Source: Blastomyces gilchristii SLH14081 (lineage: Eukaryota > Ascomycota > Eurotiomycetes > Onygenales > Ajellomycetaceae). From it: a stretch of 64,000 nucleotides of DNA. Position 1 is the first letter of the stretch. Each line of letters opens with the position of its first letter. A program made the translations under genes and the position numbers. The notes beneath the pieces are model-generated. The model made no database searches. It worked only from the letters and a program-made list of their open reading frames with translations, and was not told the origin of the DNA. Below are positions 45,376 through 57,959 of this stretch, piece after piece. The stretch is from positions 1,595,506 through 1,659,505 of the forward strand of contig NW_003101677.1 in NCBI RefSeq assembly GCF_000003855.2, given 5' to 3'.

Positions 45376-45906
45376 GCAAAATCATGTCAGAAGACATAAT
45401 CAGAAGCCTGCTGAGAAGACAAAGAGTTAAGAGTGTATAAGAAGATGATGAAGATGTGTCATTCATAGTAGTATGTTCTGATAATTATTAGAAGATAAAC
45501 AAGTTCTGATCACATTTCACAACATGTTATACTTACTGCTAACAAACTGCCTGATATAAGTACTACAAGAATGCTTGTTATGAGAACAGAGAGCCATCAT
45601 CAGAAACATGTATAATATGATAGATGAACAACAGATAGAAGGTGTTGAATGAGAGAAGAGGCAGGAATCTTGAATGAGATAATGGCATTTGATGATGATA
45701 ATGATGAAGAAGATAATTGAAGAATGAGAAAAGTTAGTGAATAAGTGATGTAATATAGTAAAAGTTTCTTTGTAAGAATGTACATGAAATGCTAGCTGAA
45801 TCAGAGATAGGTCACATAATTGTGAACACTAGTAGCATGCTAATCTGCATGAAGCTAGAATGTACATCATGGTCACATGAGCGTGATCAAATCTCATGAG
45901 AGAAGA

Positions 45907-46073
45907 TATAATTTAGAAGAATATACAATCACTGGATAATAATGCAGCCACTTCTGAACTTGCTTATGAATGTAAAGAGGTCATAGCAGCCACCAATTAA
46001 TTTAGCGTACAGTATATAAGAAGCCGGCGTACGCCTGTAATCGTACGCTGGCTCAAGCAACCTTTGAATCACA
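45907..46073 (+). repeat. 3' LTR of gypsy C1
   Basis: The 167-bp LTR starts TATAATTTAGAAG (decayed TGTGATTCGGAAG). Its right half keeps CpGs (ttagcgtacag, aagccggcgtacgcc, atcgtacgctgg), the reverse of the 5' LTR. A purine tract, gagagaaga, precedes it. Confidence 0.94.
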
Positions 46074-48592
46074 TTCTCACACATTGCTTTGCACTGCAGA
46101 GCTGGTGAATGACTTTGTAATATTTTTAATTTCATCTCTCATACTTCTCAATCTGATGTCTGTATCTCTTCTCTTATTAGTTATCAGTCTCAGTTTTCTT
46201 TCAGTATCTCTGTTCAATCTTGTCATGAAGTCAGCTTGCAGCAGAGTCACAGTATTTCTTCAGATATTTAACTTTTCAGAAGATCTTCAGAATGTGACTC
46301 AGATAATTCACTAATCTTAACTGCTCTGACATCAGCTTTTATAAACAGTGAGAGTTAATAAATTAGCTTATTAAGTATATTATTCTTATTAGTACTTTCT
46401 GCAGCTTAAGATTATAGTAGATGCTGGGAATATCAGTAATAATATTTTAATTCAGATAGAGTTTAATAAATGTATTAATACTAATATACTGAAGTATCAG
46501 ATTCTGAAGAGAATTACTTATATCTGCTATCTAATAATATTAACATTAACACAACACTTCAGAAGTAATAAGTGAAATAGAAAGTAAAGTAATCAGAAGA
46601 ATAGAAAAATAGATAAATACTTACAGCTCGTATTATAAGTCTTCATAGCTCTATTACAGGGAATATACAGCTTTGCAGTCTGATTAAAGTCTATAATCTC
46701 ACTACTCTTTCTCATCTGATTTCATAGTGATAATGTGATTATTTGTTTCTTATATATAATTCAGACATCATCTCTCTCACAGATTATCATGCAGAAGATG
46801 AACTTGTTAAGTATATTATTTCACAGAGACAGTTTCTGCTGATTAAGTCTGTTCACAATACTCAGACTGTACAGCTACTTCACAGTTTTAATACTTAGTA
46901 ACTTAAATATCTGAATATGAAACAGTATTCTTAGAAGAAAGACATGTAAACTGAGTACTAGAGTGAGATTATAGATAATTTTCAGAAGTTAAAATATGTT
47001 ACTAAGTAGAGAGTTAGTCAGCTTGTAAAGAAATAAAATAATTACAGAGTATAAGTGAAAACTTATACATTCTTCATACTCAGATAAGTCTTGATAAAGT
47101 AAGCAGTCAGACTTACACACAGATATAATATGCTGAAATAAGAGTCTTAGATCAGTATAAGTATAAGATTAAAATAATAAAGCTGAGTTAAAATATCTAG
47201 CTAATTATCTGTAACATCTGTGAGCTGAGTGTAGAGAATTAGCTGAATATACACTCAGCTGATCTGAAACTTCATCTTATTAATTATTAAAAGTATATAA
47301 TTGTACTTAGTAAGATTGTTAATATACATAGTCTCTGATAATCTCACCTTACAGCTGAGCTTTTTCTTATCAGTGATGAGCTCAATCATCTGCTATGATA
47401 ATTTAGATCAATGAATATACTTAAAAAGAGAGTGAGAGATAGATTAGAGACAGTACTTACATTCTATAATTATATTATAATTAGAAGATTAATGTTATTA
47501 TCAGTGTCTTACTTATAGATCTGTAAATACTACTTTCAGAATATTATTAAGAAGTTAACTACTTCTATCTCTAAATATCTTCTTCTACTCTTGCTATAAC
47601 ACTGATCACAGACTCAACTGAGAAATCTCTTAAGGGATTGAATTAAGAGTATCTGATAGATATAAAGCATATCTCTCTTTATATATTTATAGTATCTGAG
47701 TCTCTTCTGATCAGTGCTTGTTCTACAGTATATCTGAGAATTACACTCACTGATGTTAGTAATTATAAGCTCTATCTATTCTGGTAATAATCTGTTACTT
47801 TAAGTGACACTGCTGAAGCTGTTTAATATCAAGATTAATCTTCTCAGTCTTATAGTATTTAGAAGAAGAGAGCTTATCTTCTTCTTAAAACTTCTTATTA
47901 CTTTCATCACTCTCATTACTATCACTGATTCTATCAGTATTATTATTACTATTATCTGAAAAAAATATCACTAATGTAGTTATTAATGTAGTCTGACCTG
48001 CTATTCTCTTTCTCACTGAACACAGTTATTTTAAGTATTCAGATCATAGAGAGTCTTTCTATTTATAATAAAAGATTCAGAACATCATCAGATAAAAATA
48101 AAGAGTAGAAAGAGAAGAGAGAAAGTATATTAAAATACTACAGATCTCTATAATAAAATAAAGATAATAACAAGCTATCTACAGCTACTTGTACAGACAT
48201 CTGAAGTATAATCAGAAGTAAGAAAGCTTATCTTCATTTTCTGAAGAGAAGAGAGATAAATAACAGAGAAGAAAGAATTTATTTTAAGTTCTCAGTATAA
48301 AAAGACTGTTGAAAAAAGACAGTTCTTCTGCTCAGAAAGTATAGATAAGAGTGAGAGAAATAACTAATAAAAATCTATCTTCAGAAGATTACTGTGATTC
48401 AATATATAAATATTAAGAAGAAGATATGTAATAGTATAGATTAATAAGTAAATAACTGAAAATAATGTTAAAACTGACTTCTTTCAGCTATTCACTTACT
48501 ATAATATTATTTCTTAAAGTAAATTAATTATATATTTTAACTAAGTTTACTTTATATTAAAAAGTTTTAATATCTGAATCTTTTTCTAATCA
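46074..48592. other. Unassigned AT-rich decayed DNA between C1 and gypsy D
   Basis: No retroelement or host motif could be secured on either strand. The sequence has almost no CpG or GG/CC, so it has been heavily mutated, which suggests an old repeat. Two minus-strand GTAAGT sites (near 46625 and 47460) are followed by pyrimidine-rich DNA and might be remains of introns. The left end is the continuation of the site at 31937. Confidence 0.5.
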
Positions 48593-48720
48593 TGTTATAT
48601 ATATATGACCACGAGTTATTTATACGTGTAACCTACGTATTATTCACGTGTTTATACACGTATTCACATGTTACGTGTATAAATGCATTATACATGTAAC
48701 TCTTAGTATGCCTATGTATT
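48593..48720 (+). repeat. Candidate 5' LTR start of gypsy D, ACGT-rich
   Basis: After TGTTATATAT comes accacgagttatttatacgt and four or more ACGT cores within 80 bp, in direct and inverted arrangement (cacgtgtttatacacg, gttacgtgtata). This stretch keeps CpG in otherwise CpG-free DNA, as the outer LTR edges of A, B and C do. No second copy is in the window, so LTR status is inferred. Confidence 0.35.
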
Positions 48721-49008
48721 CTAAGAATTACTTATTTTTTTTAACCTTTTCTCATTCTTCTTCTAGCTATTCTACTTAGAGAAATTAACTATCTTTTATA
48801 TTTTTAATTATCTAGTATAATAATAATAGTATGTCTATATAATAATCTCAGTCAAGAATATCTTAGTTAAGATACTACTATAACTATTATTACAAGATTA
48901 CTCTAGAGTTTATAATAGATGCTGTAAAAAGATTAAATACTTATTAATATAAAATAATCTGTTGAAACTGATTACTATAATATTAAGATCTAACTTTTAT
49001 TATTAAAA

Positions 49009-49012
49009 GTTA
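49009..49012. repeat. 4-bp target duplication of gypsy C2 (partner 57624-57627)
   Basis: GTTA directly flanks both C2 LTRs. C1 also shows a 4-bp duplication (TTCT), so 4 bp appears to be the family C size. Confidence 0.9.
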
Positions 49013-49179
49013 TGTGATTCGGAAGAATGTACAACTGTCAGATAATAACGCGGCCGCTTCCGAACTTGCTTACAAATGTAAAGGAGTCATAGCGGCCACT
49101 AATTAATTTAGCATACAGTATATAAGAAGCCGGTGTACATCTGTAATTGTACACTGGCTTAAGCAACCTTTGAATCACA
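49013..49179 (+). repeat. 5' LTR of gypsy C2
   Basis: TGTGATTCGGAAGAATG to TTTGAATCACA, 167 bp, with aacgcggccgcttccg retained in its outer half. Confidence 0.95.
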
Positions 49180-49573
49180 TCTGATAGCATGTCTAAAAAT
49201 CAGTGAGAAGTGCAGACTTCTTCAGAGCATGATAATTTCATCTATGAAGTGATTCATAGTTATTATATCAGTGTGGTTCTAAAACATCTCAAAAGATAGT
49301 GTATAAAGAAGTAGTAAGTGAAAGAGCATTTAATTAATACTGCTCTGCTTATTGAAGGAAAACTTCACACTGAGGTAAATACTATATATATAAACAAATG
49401 AGATGTGAGAAAAAGAAATGAGAGTAATGAATCAGATTTAAAGAAGACTGCTCTCTACTCAGAAGAATAAAAGAGAGATAATCATCACTGAAGTTATACA
49501 ATGATAATAGAAATCATATAATAATATAGCAATATAACAATAAATATCATATAATCAATGAGAAATCACTGAA

Positions 49574-51000
49574 ATGAACATCTTTTCTAGTCAATATAAA
49601 CACCTTTCTCTGCTACCTGAATCAGAAGATATACAGAACCTCTCAGAGAGTTTACTTAAAGCAGTAAGAAAAGCAGCTGAGATCACTGAATCAGAATCAA
49701 AGCTTCATATATGTACAAGAATTCTAAACAAAATCAAGGCCTTGTGTACACAGTAGCAGACTGAGATGAAAATCAAACAATAATTGATATTCACTGCAGA
49801 TCAAGTATTCACTATGAAGAGCTTTGCTGACACAATCATCATCATTAATGAGAATAGAGAAAATCAGGTCTTAGACCTGCAGTGAAAGATTAAATATTTA
49901 CACAGACAGATAATTACACTGAATCTGAAGATCTTATTACAATTATTCACAATCTCTTCAGAAGTGTACACATCATCTAAAACTGCTGTGCAGAATGAGA
50001 ATCTGAGTATGAGATATATTAAGTTAGAAGATCTGCTGAAGTTATCAAGCTTCAATAATAACTGAAAAAATGATGCTGCAATCAGCTGACTAAGTCAGAT
50101 GCAATTATATTATCAGATTGAACACAAACTTACAGACAGACAGTCAATGAAATTTCAACAAGTCTTAAGATCTGCTGTATTTCTATATGAAAAAGTGAAG
50201 TTATTGTAAATAACTGATGAAAAGATGAATCTCACAGACTCAGAATAATATTCATTCTCATAAATATGAAATGAGTTTTTCAAATGAATCTTGCATAACT
50301 TTGAGAAAGTGAATATATAAAATAAGCATTATGAACACTTCACTGAGTGTAGATAAGTGAGTAATCTTATATCATACTTCACACACTTCAGTTTACACTA
50401 TCTTGTATTGAATGAAGAGCTTTTAACATCTTTCTGTTTACAGATCTTCATTCATAATCTTATATCTGAGTTGAGAGTGAAATAGAAATGCTTAATCTCA
50501 CAATCAGATACAGTGAAAGAAGTATACAATATTCTCATTGTACAGAAATAAGTGAGTCAATTATAATAGAAAATACTGCAGTTAAGTATATCTCAGTAGA
50601 GAACAGATAATCAGACTTCTACAACACAAGTCACACACTCAGATATGATGAATCTAGATTTGAATGTCATCACTAAAGTGCTGAATCTCTTAAAAAAGAA
50701 ATCCCCTGAGTAAAAACCTTGATATTATGAGTATCAAGCTTGCTTCAACTGCAGACATCAAAATCATGATATAAAAGATTACACACAGTGTACACAGTCA
50801 AGAGAAGCAAGAGAGTTAAAAAACTAGCAGAATCAGTGAGCTCAGAGACACTCACTGATATTCTATAAAAAGTCTTCAAAGTGAAAGAGATGTCTGCATT
50901 AGATAATTCTCTGAATTCTATGAATATCAAGAGAAAGCAGGCTTCTGAATGAGATGTGAATAAGAATGATGAAGTGAACACTCATCTCAATATCTTAGAG
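49574..51000 (+). pseudogene. gag of gypsy C2
   Basis: The first 60 codons from ATG 49574 are open: MNIFSSQYKHLSLLPESED and onward to ALCTQ. The zinc knuckle at 50741-50782 has its second Cys as TGC but its last Cys as TAC, the opposite damage to C1. Stops are scattered elsewhere. Same role as in C1. Confidence 0.8.
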
Positions 51001-53917
51001 CTCAAAATGTTAATGTATAAAGAGTACTTAAGTAAGAATTAAGAGATAACTGCAAAAGTATTAGCAGATACAGAAGCTTTTATATAATATATTGATAATT
51101 ATATAATCTGAAGACTGAAAGAGATCTGCTGAGTAAAGAATTCCTGATATATAAGATTATCTGATAACTGATATTTAATATTATCTGTAAGAGTAAGAGT
51201 TTCCTTGCACTTCAAAGAATAATCTTACTATATATGAGCATGAGAGCTGCAGAACATGAAATACAATCTTATTCTCAAACTTAATTAATTTCAAAGATTC
51301 AATCTGCAGATTCAATGATGTACATGTCATATACAGTTAACTGATAGAAAGAAAACAGTTCATACAATTCTATTAACTGATATAAGAAGAACATTTCACA
51401 TCTCTGATATAGAAGAATTAAATCTGCTTACACATTAATAAGCAAAGAGAACAATTTGTAAGACCTCATCTGAAAGCATTCTGTATATCATACAGAACTC
51501 AGAAGCAGAGAAAACCAAGATAAAGAATATACAGAGAAACAAGTGTATAAAGAAGCTTCTGAAGAAGTATGAAAAGATCTTTTAAACAGATCTTTCATCA
51601 GAATTGCTACTGGAATGAGGATTTATATATGAGATTGACACAGGGGATGCAAAACCAGTCAATCAGAATGCATATTTTCTATCACAAACACATCTTAAAG
51701 AACAGAAGCATCAGATCACAGATCTTCTAGAACATGATCTCATATAACTCTCATCAAGCATATGAGACTTTCCAGTTCTATTCATGAAAAAGGCAGATGA
51801 GAAGTGATGAATGTGTATCAATTATCAAGTATTTAACAAGCTTATAATCAAGAATGAATATTCACTGTCATGAATTCAATAACAGTTAAATACAGTTGAA
51901 AATACCTGATATCTATCAAAGATTGATCTTCTCTCAGAATACTGACAGATTCATATAGATGAACTGTCAGTTCTGTGAATCACATTTAATATGTAATAAG
52001 AGAAGTTTGAATTTCTGATAATATTATTCAGTCTGATAAATGCATCTATTATCTTTCAAACAATGATGAATACAATTCTTTATAAATAGAATGAAACCTC
52101 ATATCTTATATATCTCAATGATATTCTAGTCTTTTCAAACTCATACAATGAACATCTGAAGTATCTCAATAAAGTGCTTATAACTCTGACAGAGTATAAG
52201 CTCTATATCAAATCAATAAAGTGTGTGTTTGAAATGAAAGAGTTGAAGGTTATAGAATATATAGTGAGTGATGACTGTATACATCTCATTCTGAAGAAAT
52301 TAAATATCATAGTGAATTGACTGTGACTGAGAAATATACATTATATACAACAGTTTCTTGAATTAATCTCATATTATCACAGATTTATCAAGGATTTCAC
52401 ACAAATATCTGCACCACTCTCAGATCTCTTAAGACAAACAGATATAAATCTGTGAAAGAAGAAGTTTCATTCAATTATCTGAAATACTGTGTGTGAAGAG
52501 ACTTTTCTCACACTGAGAGAATGTATAATAACATTTTCAGTGCTTATTCAACTAGATCATGATACACCTTTCTATATCAAGACAGACATATTTAAATAAG
52601 CTATCAGAGATACTCTTCTACAGATGAGCAAGAATGACAAGCTGCACTCAGTGATATACAATGATAGAAAACTATCAGATGCTGAGCTCAATTACTCAGT
52701 GTATGAAAAGAAATTGCTAGTAATTAAGCATACACTGACATTGTGAAATAGATATATTAACAACAGATATACAACAACAGTGATCATAGATTATAAAAGC
52801 CTTATCTATCTATAATTAACAATAAAACCTTTTAAACACTTAGTATATTAAATCTCAGAGTTTCAAGCATACAATCTTAATATTAAATACTAAAAGAGGT
52901 TGAATGCTGTGATGCCTGATACAATCAGTCACAGACTCAATTTCATGAGTGAGAGTTCTGTAAATCAGATATAAGAGAAGTTTGTATTAAACATACTGAA
53001 AGAATACAAGAAATTAGAATAAGTGAACATAATAATCTCTCACTTGAAGAATAGTAAGATGTCAGATAATAAATATCTTATGAAAGTAGTAGAAGAGATG
53101 CTTCTGAATTTCAAGCTGAGAAAATTGAAAAATAACATTGTGTTTTTATCACAATCTAGAATATGCAGAAGCTCTCTATCTAGAACATTCATTTAGACAT
53201 GACTTAGTGACTCACATGCACAAGGAATTCAGTCACTTAGAAAGCCCTGAACTCATGAGTATACTCAAATCAAGAGTATACTGATCAAGCATGACTGAGA
53301 ATATTCAGACATATGCTCACAAGTGCCTGAATTGCCAGATCATCAGAGAATCTAAGAAAGAATTTCAATGTGAGAAAGTGCAACATCAGATGAAGTGTAC
53401 AATACAATGCAACTATTTAAACAATGAGAGATGAATCTCATAGACATATTGCTGTGAATGTCAAATGAAAATCAATGAATAATCACTGCTATTGATTATG
53501 CTACTGACTGATCAGTCATGAAAGCAGTTTCAGAGACAACAGAGAAGATGATGATGAAGTTTCTATATAATGAGATCTATGTCAACTATGAAATGCTGCA
53601 TGAGATTCTAACTGATAATAATGTGAACCTTATAGAAGAAGTGATGAGGCATTTCATAAGCCAGTTACAGACAAGACATTATAGAATAATATTATATCAC
53701 TTACAGACAAACAGAAAGATGAAATACTTAAATGAAATCTTGAGTAACATGCTGATGAAATATCTAGTGAGTAAGTCTACAAGATGATGAAATGAATATC
53801 TCAATCAGACTCTATTAGTTATATGAATTCAGTAGTATACAGTCTTCAAGCATTTATCATTCTATCTGTTGTATGAATTACATCCGCGCATTCTGAAGAA
53901 TGCTTCAGAAAAGGTGA
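51001..53917 (+). pseudogene. pol of gypsy C2: protease/RT, RNase H, integrase
   Basis: RT lies at about 51640-52310, with the catalytic box at 52111-52122 reading YLND. RNase H follows at 52330-52870, uninterrupted here because no hAT is present. The integrase (53020-53880) has an open 89-codon stretch (53518-53787) containing EILTDNNVNLIEE and HFISQLQTRHYR. SINE-3 interrupts the frame directly after NASEK. Many stops elsewhere. Confidence 0.85.
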
Positions 53918-54290
53918 TTATTATTATTATTATTATTCTTCCATTATACTCATATGCAAGCGGAGCTTATGATGAGTCCTTGCGTGATGTTAAATACAGG
54001 TCAAGTGTTGGTTATACAGGAGGAAATACAGGTGTTGAGACCACGCCAAGATAACAAGAACATAGGAAAATACAAAGGAGTGACAATTAGATACATGTGA
54101 TAATAACTTCCCAGCCCAGGAACATAGAGTGATTCATTGAAGCAATTTGTACACCTCTGTATTTATTAGAAACCTGAGGTGCTTGAGTTCCGGATTTAAT
54201 GTATCCCCTGCGGGTTTCGAACCCACGCGCCTTGGTTTCCCACGCCAAGGCGCTACCGGGTGGCCGCATTAACCATTCGGCCACCGGGGC
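53918..54290 (-). mobile_element. SINE-3, tRNA-derived, least mutated copy
   Basis: This 373-bp minus-strand copy runs from GCCCCGGTGGCC (54290) to the (AAT)n tail at 53918. The 13-bp duplication TCAGAAAAGGTGA is perfect (53905-53917 and 54291-54303). The homologous C1 site at 42730-42745 is empty. Box A (GGTGGCCGAATGGTTAATG), box B (GGGTTCGAAACCC) and nearly all CpGs are intact. Confidence 0.97.
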
Positions 54291-54303
54291 TCAGAAAAGG
54301 TGA

Positions 54304-55250
54304 GAGAGAGAACAGCAGTTGCAAATGCAACAGTTATGAACACAACAGTTGTGAACATGAAATCAAGATTGAAAGAGATCAGTTATGCATATGCAAAAGC
54401 TAATAAGTTACTTCTGAACTGAGCAATTCAATCAAAAAGAATACAAGACTCACTAGTTAAGAAATCAAGTCTTAAGATGAAAACATAAGTTCTTATACAC
54501 AATGAAAATTCTGAGAAGTTTCAATCTAGATGATTTGAGTCATATAAAATACTTAAATCACATTCTCTGAGAATATATGCATTGAAAGAATCAGAGAGAT
54601 GAGTCTTACATAACTTAATAAATGATTCACATTTTATAAAAGCAAAGATATAAGATCTGAGTGAATTATAATTATTTATAGCACTATCATCAGCATTGAA
54701 AAAGAAGAGACTTATAATTGAAAAGTCTCATAAAGTAAGAGAAATCATAGACACTTACAAATCAGATGATCTCACTTATTTCAATCTTTTCATAATTATA
54801 AGAAAAGAATGAGAAGAAATGAAGAAATCAGATAAATATCACACTTCAATAAGTGATGAGACTGTAGCTGATTGTATAATAATATATCACAGACAGCAGA
54901 TACAACACAGTAAAGAGCAGTCTCAAAGCAGCAGACTTGTACATGAGTCAGATCACAGAAGAAAAAGAAATTCAGAGTTGAATTCAACTGTTTACATCAG
55001 TTCAATTGTGAAGATAATAGAGGACAAAGCATCTGAAACATCTGTGAACATATGAGACTAAGTCATCTTAATCTCTGAGAACACTCAGAGATCAGATGAA
55101 GTTAGTTTCAATGAGTTATTCACTGTAGTAGTCTGAGCAGATGAAGAGAGACAGTATAATATACAAGACAGAATTACAAGAGATGAAAGCTGCTGAATCT
55201 AGTCATCAAACACTGTATTATATAGAGGTTGTGTAAGAGTGATGACTAGC
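54304..55250 (+). pseudogene. C-terminal extension of gypsy C2 pol
   Basis: This continues after SINE-3 and aligns with C1 42741-43720. It includes SRLKEISYAYAKANKLLL near 54365-54415 and a Ser/Arg-rich end with HSKEQSQSSRLVHESD near 54905-54950. Stops interrupt it. No further domain was recognised. Confidence 0.6.
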
Positions 55251-55468
55251 AGATAAAGAAAAAGTATAAGAAAAGAGAAGAGATAATGAATTAGTCATTA
55301 ATTATAAGAATCAGCTGTAAAAGATAAATGTTATTATATACACTTCATTTATTTTTATACATCACACATTTAATCTATTTTCAATACCACATCATCTGAA
55401 AAATATCAAAAACAAAGAAAATCTCAAAACTTGAAATCTGTAAGAAATTCAAGAGTTACAAGTTACTC

Positions 55469-56922
55469 TTATAACAATACTGTACATGTCTCTGATTCCT
55501 CTATCACTCTGCATATAACATTAATATTATTTATCACAAGATTGACTGAAATGTTAATATAGAAATGTGTATGCATGCATGTAGAAAAATTGAAGAAGAG
55601 TGTAGAACTCACAGAATCAGAAGTCAGAGCAGAGAGAGTAAAGATGAAAGAAATAGAAGAAGAAGAAGACACAGAACTAGATAAATAACAGCAGAAGTCA
55701 CTCAGAGTCAAACACTTACAACTCAGTGTGTGCACAACCTTCTTCATAGAGAAGGAAGAGAAAGTAATAAAAGAAGCTGAAGAATAGAAGAGAATAGTCT
55801 CAGCAGTGTGATCATCTTTAATTAGAATGATCTCTGACACTGAGGTAACTAAGAACCATTGTTAGTATACAAGAACTGCAAAATCAGAGATGAGAACAGT
55901 TACTGAATAAACACTCACTGATCTTAGAGTTATATATACAATTACAACATGTACAAGACTTCTCAGAAAGAGAGAGAGAAACACAGAGAAATGCAGAAAG
56001 CAGAATACAGTATGCAAACAGCTCATTTCTGTAATAATATCTCAGACAAGGTATACAAGCCTCACATCTGCAGGTGTAAAAGAGTACAATATCTGCATTT
56101 TCATTTCTCAAAACATAGATATCTTTTATCTGCATTATGAAGTCAGATGATAGATGTCAGAGAATAGACTGATACAGATCTATCATTTCAAAGAAATTCA
56201 TTAGAGCAGATGTATCTGTAATATTGAATTTGACAGTTATGAAAAGTTTCTTGATATCTGTGAATATTATAACTTTATATATAATAAAACTTATAACAAT
56301 TTCTTCTAAGAATAGAAAAATCAGCATCAGAAAGAAAAGATGAAAAAGAAAAAAGACTTACAATCTCAACACTGTTGAGAAGAGAGATGATTCTCTGATA
56401 TGAATAAATGATTATCTCATTATAAATATTTAAATGAATATAATAATCAGTGTCTGTGACTGAGCTTCAGATAGTTGTGTCATACACAGTCTTCATACAA
56501 TGAATTATTTTAGAAGTTGATAAGAAGAGCAGAAGTATACATGCTGAGAAACATAGTTCATTAAGTCTACACAGTATCTTCTTAAAACAGGAAGAGCTGA
56601 TAATGAAAGTAGAGACAGTAGAAGCAGAGAGAGCAGAAGTAGCAGAAGTAAGAGTTGTAAGAACAGAGATAGCAGAAGCGGGAGAACCAGACACAGAAAC
56701 AGGTGTAGAAGATTGAGAAAGAGCAGCAGAGAAAGAAACAGAGAGAGCAGAGAAGAATGCAGAAGACTCAGTCACATATAATATAAGCAATTTCTTTATT
56801 ATCACATCTCTCAAGTTCTTGATCAACAATTCAATATTGAGATGTTCACTATCATCAGTGAACACAGATCTGTCAACATATGAAGATTCTATATGAATAA
56901 AAACAAACATCAGCATCTGCAT
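55469..56922 (-). pseudogene. Antisense multi-exon Cys-rich gene in gypsy C2
   Basis: Exon 1 starts near 56922 and stays open for 151 codons through a Ser/Thr-rich region to YDTTI (one TGA at 56467), then open again to the intron at 56361-56306 (GTAAGT...CTTAG). Exon 2 (56305 to 55884) carries TCRCEACIPCLRYYYRNELF and SEKSCTCCNCIYNS. A third Ser-rich frame (55840-55469) ends with CMHTHFYIN. The match to C1 over about 1.4 kb, with the same intron, argues for a real accessory gene. It may simply be long antisense frames in purine-biased DNA. Confidence 0.5.
56306..56361 (-). other. Putative intron of the antisense gene in C2
   Basis: Minus strand GTAAGTCTTTTT to TATTCTTAG, 56 bp. The branch-like site reads TCTGATGCT where C1 has TCTAACACT. 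Confidence 0.55.
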
Positions 56923-57456
56923 TTATGCAAAATTGTGCCAGAAAACATGATCAGAAGTCACTGAGAAGAAAAGAGAATTGAAAGTGTATAAGAAGATGAA
57001 GAAGATATATCATTCATGATAGTACATTCTGACAATTATTAGAAGATAAACAAGTTCTGATCATATTTCACAATGCATTACACTTACTGCTAATAAACTG
57101 CCTAATATAGACAATACAAGAACACTTGTTATAAGAACAGAGAGTCATCATCAGAAATGTATTTAATGTGATAGATGAACAACAGATAGAAGATGTTGAA
57201 TAGAAGAAGAGACAGAAATCTTGAATAAGATGATGATGTTTGTAATAATGATAATGAAGAAGATAGTTGAAGAATGAGAAAAGTTAGTGAATAAGTAATG
57301 TAATATAGTAAAAGTTTCTTGATAAGAGTGTACACAGAATACTAGCTAAATCAGAGATAGGTCACATGATTGTGAACACTAGTAGCATGCTAATTCACAT
57401 AAAGCTAGGACATATGACATGATCATGTGAGCATGACTGAATCTGGTGAGAGAGAA

Positions 57457-57623
57457 TGTGATTCAGAAGAATGTATAACTGTTGAATAATAACACAGTCA
57501 CTTCTGAACTTGCTTACGAATGTAAAGAGGCCATAGCAGTCATCAATTAATTTAGTGTACAGTATATAAGAAGCCGGCATACGCCTGTAATCATACACTG
57601 GCTTAAGCAATCTTTGAATCACA
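57457..57623 (+). repeat. 3' LTR of gypsy C2
   Basis: TGTGATTCAGAAGAATG to TTTGAATCACA, 167 bp, after the purine tract gagagagaa. CpGs remain in the right half (agccggcatacgcc) and are lost in the left. Confidence 0.95.
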
Positions 57624-57959
57624 GTTAATCTAATCAGAAATTTTCTGTCTGTTATTCATCTTCTATAAGAAAGAGCTTGCTTTAAAATAACTTAATATCT
57701 GTAATATCTCTATTAGTTAATAGTGTAAAGTTTCTCTACATTAATTATCTCTTGACAGAATGTTAGAGAATTAAGAGAGAAGTTACTTTACATCTCTCTT
57801 CTCTTTCTCTATTATAAGTGATTTGAAATCTTTTATAGACTTATTAGATAAGATCTTCTCTATAGTAAATAAGAGTAAATAAGCTTAATCTGTCTTCTCA
57901 GCCTATTCAAAGATATAGTTTAAAATTGATACTACTCTTATACTGCTATACTGTATATT

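Larger units (their letters stand above)
31942..46073 (+). mobile_element. Gypsy C1 (complete, carries a hAT element)
   Basis: Two 167-bp LTRs frame the element, with TTCT on both sides (31938-31941 and 46074-46077). Contents on the plus strand are gag, RT, RNase H and integrase. An antisense multi-exon frame lies near the 3' end. The hAT at 35279-41154 splits pol after RT. Without the hAT and one 8-bp duplication the element is about 8.25 kb, the same as C2 without its SINE. Confidence 0.94.
49013..57623 (+). mobile_element. Gypsy C2 (complete, carries SINE-3)
   Basis: This 8611-bp element has 167-bp LTRs and a GTTA duplication. Gag, RT, RNase H, integrase, C-terminal extension and the antisense gene align with C1. 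SINE-3 (53918-54290) is inserted just after the integrase core. Different positions are mutated from those in C1, so the two decayed largely independently. Confidence 0.95.
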
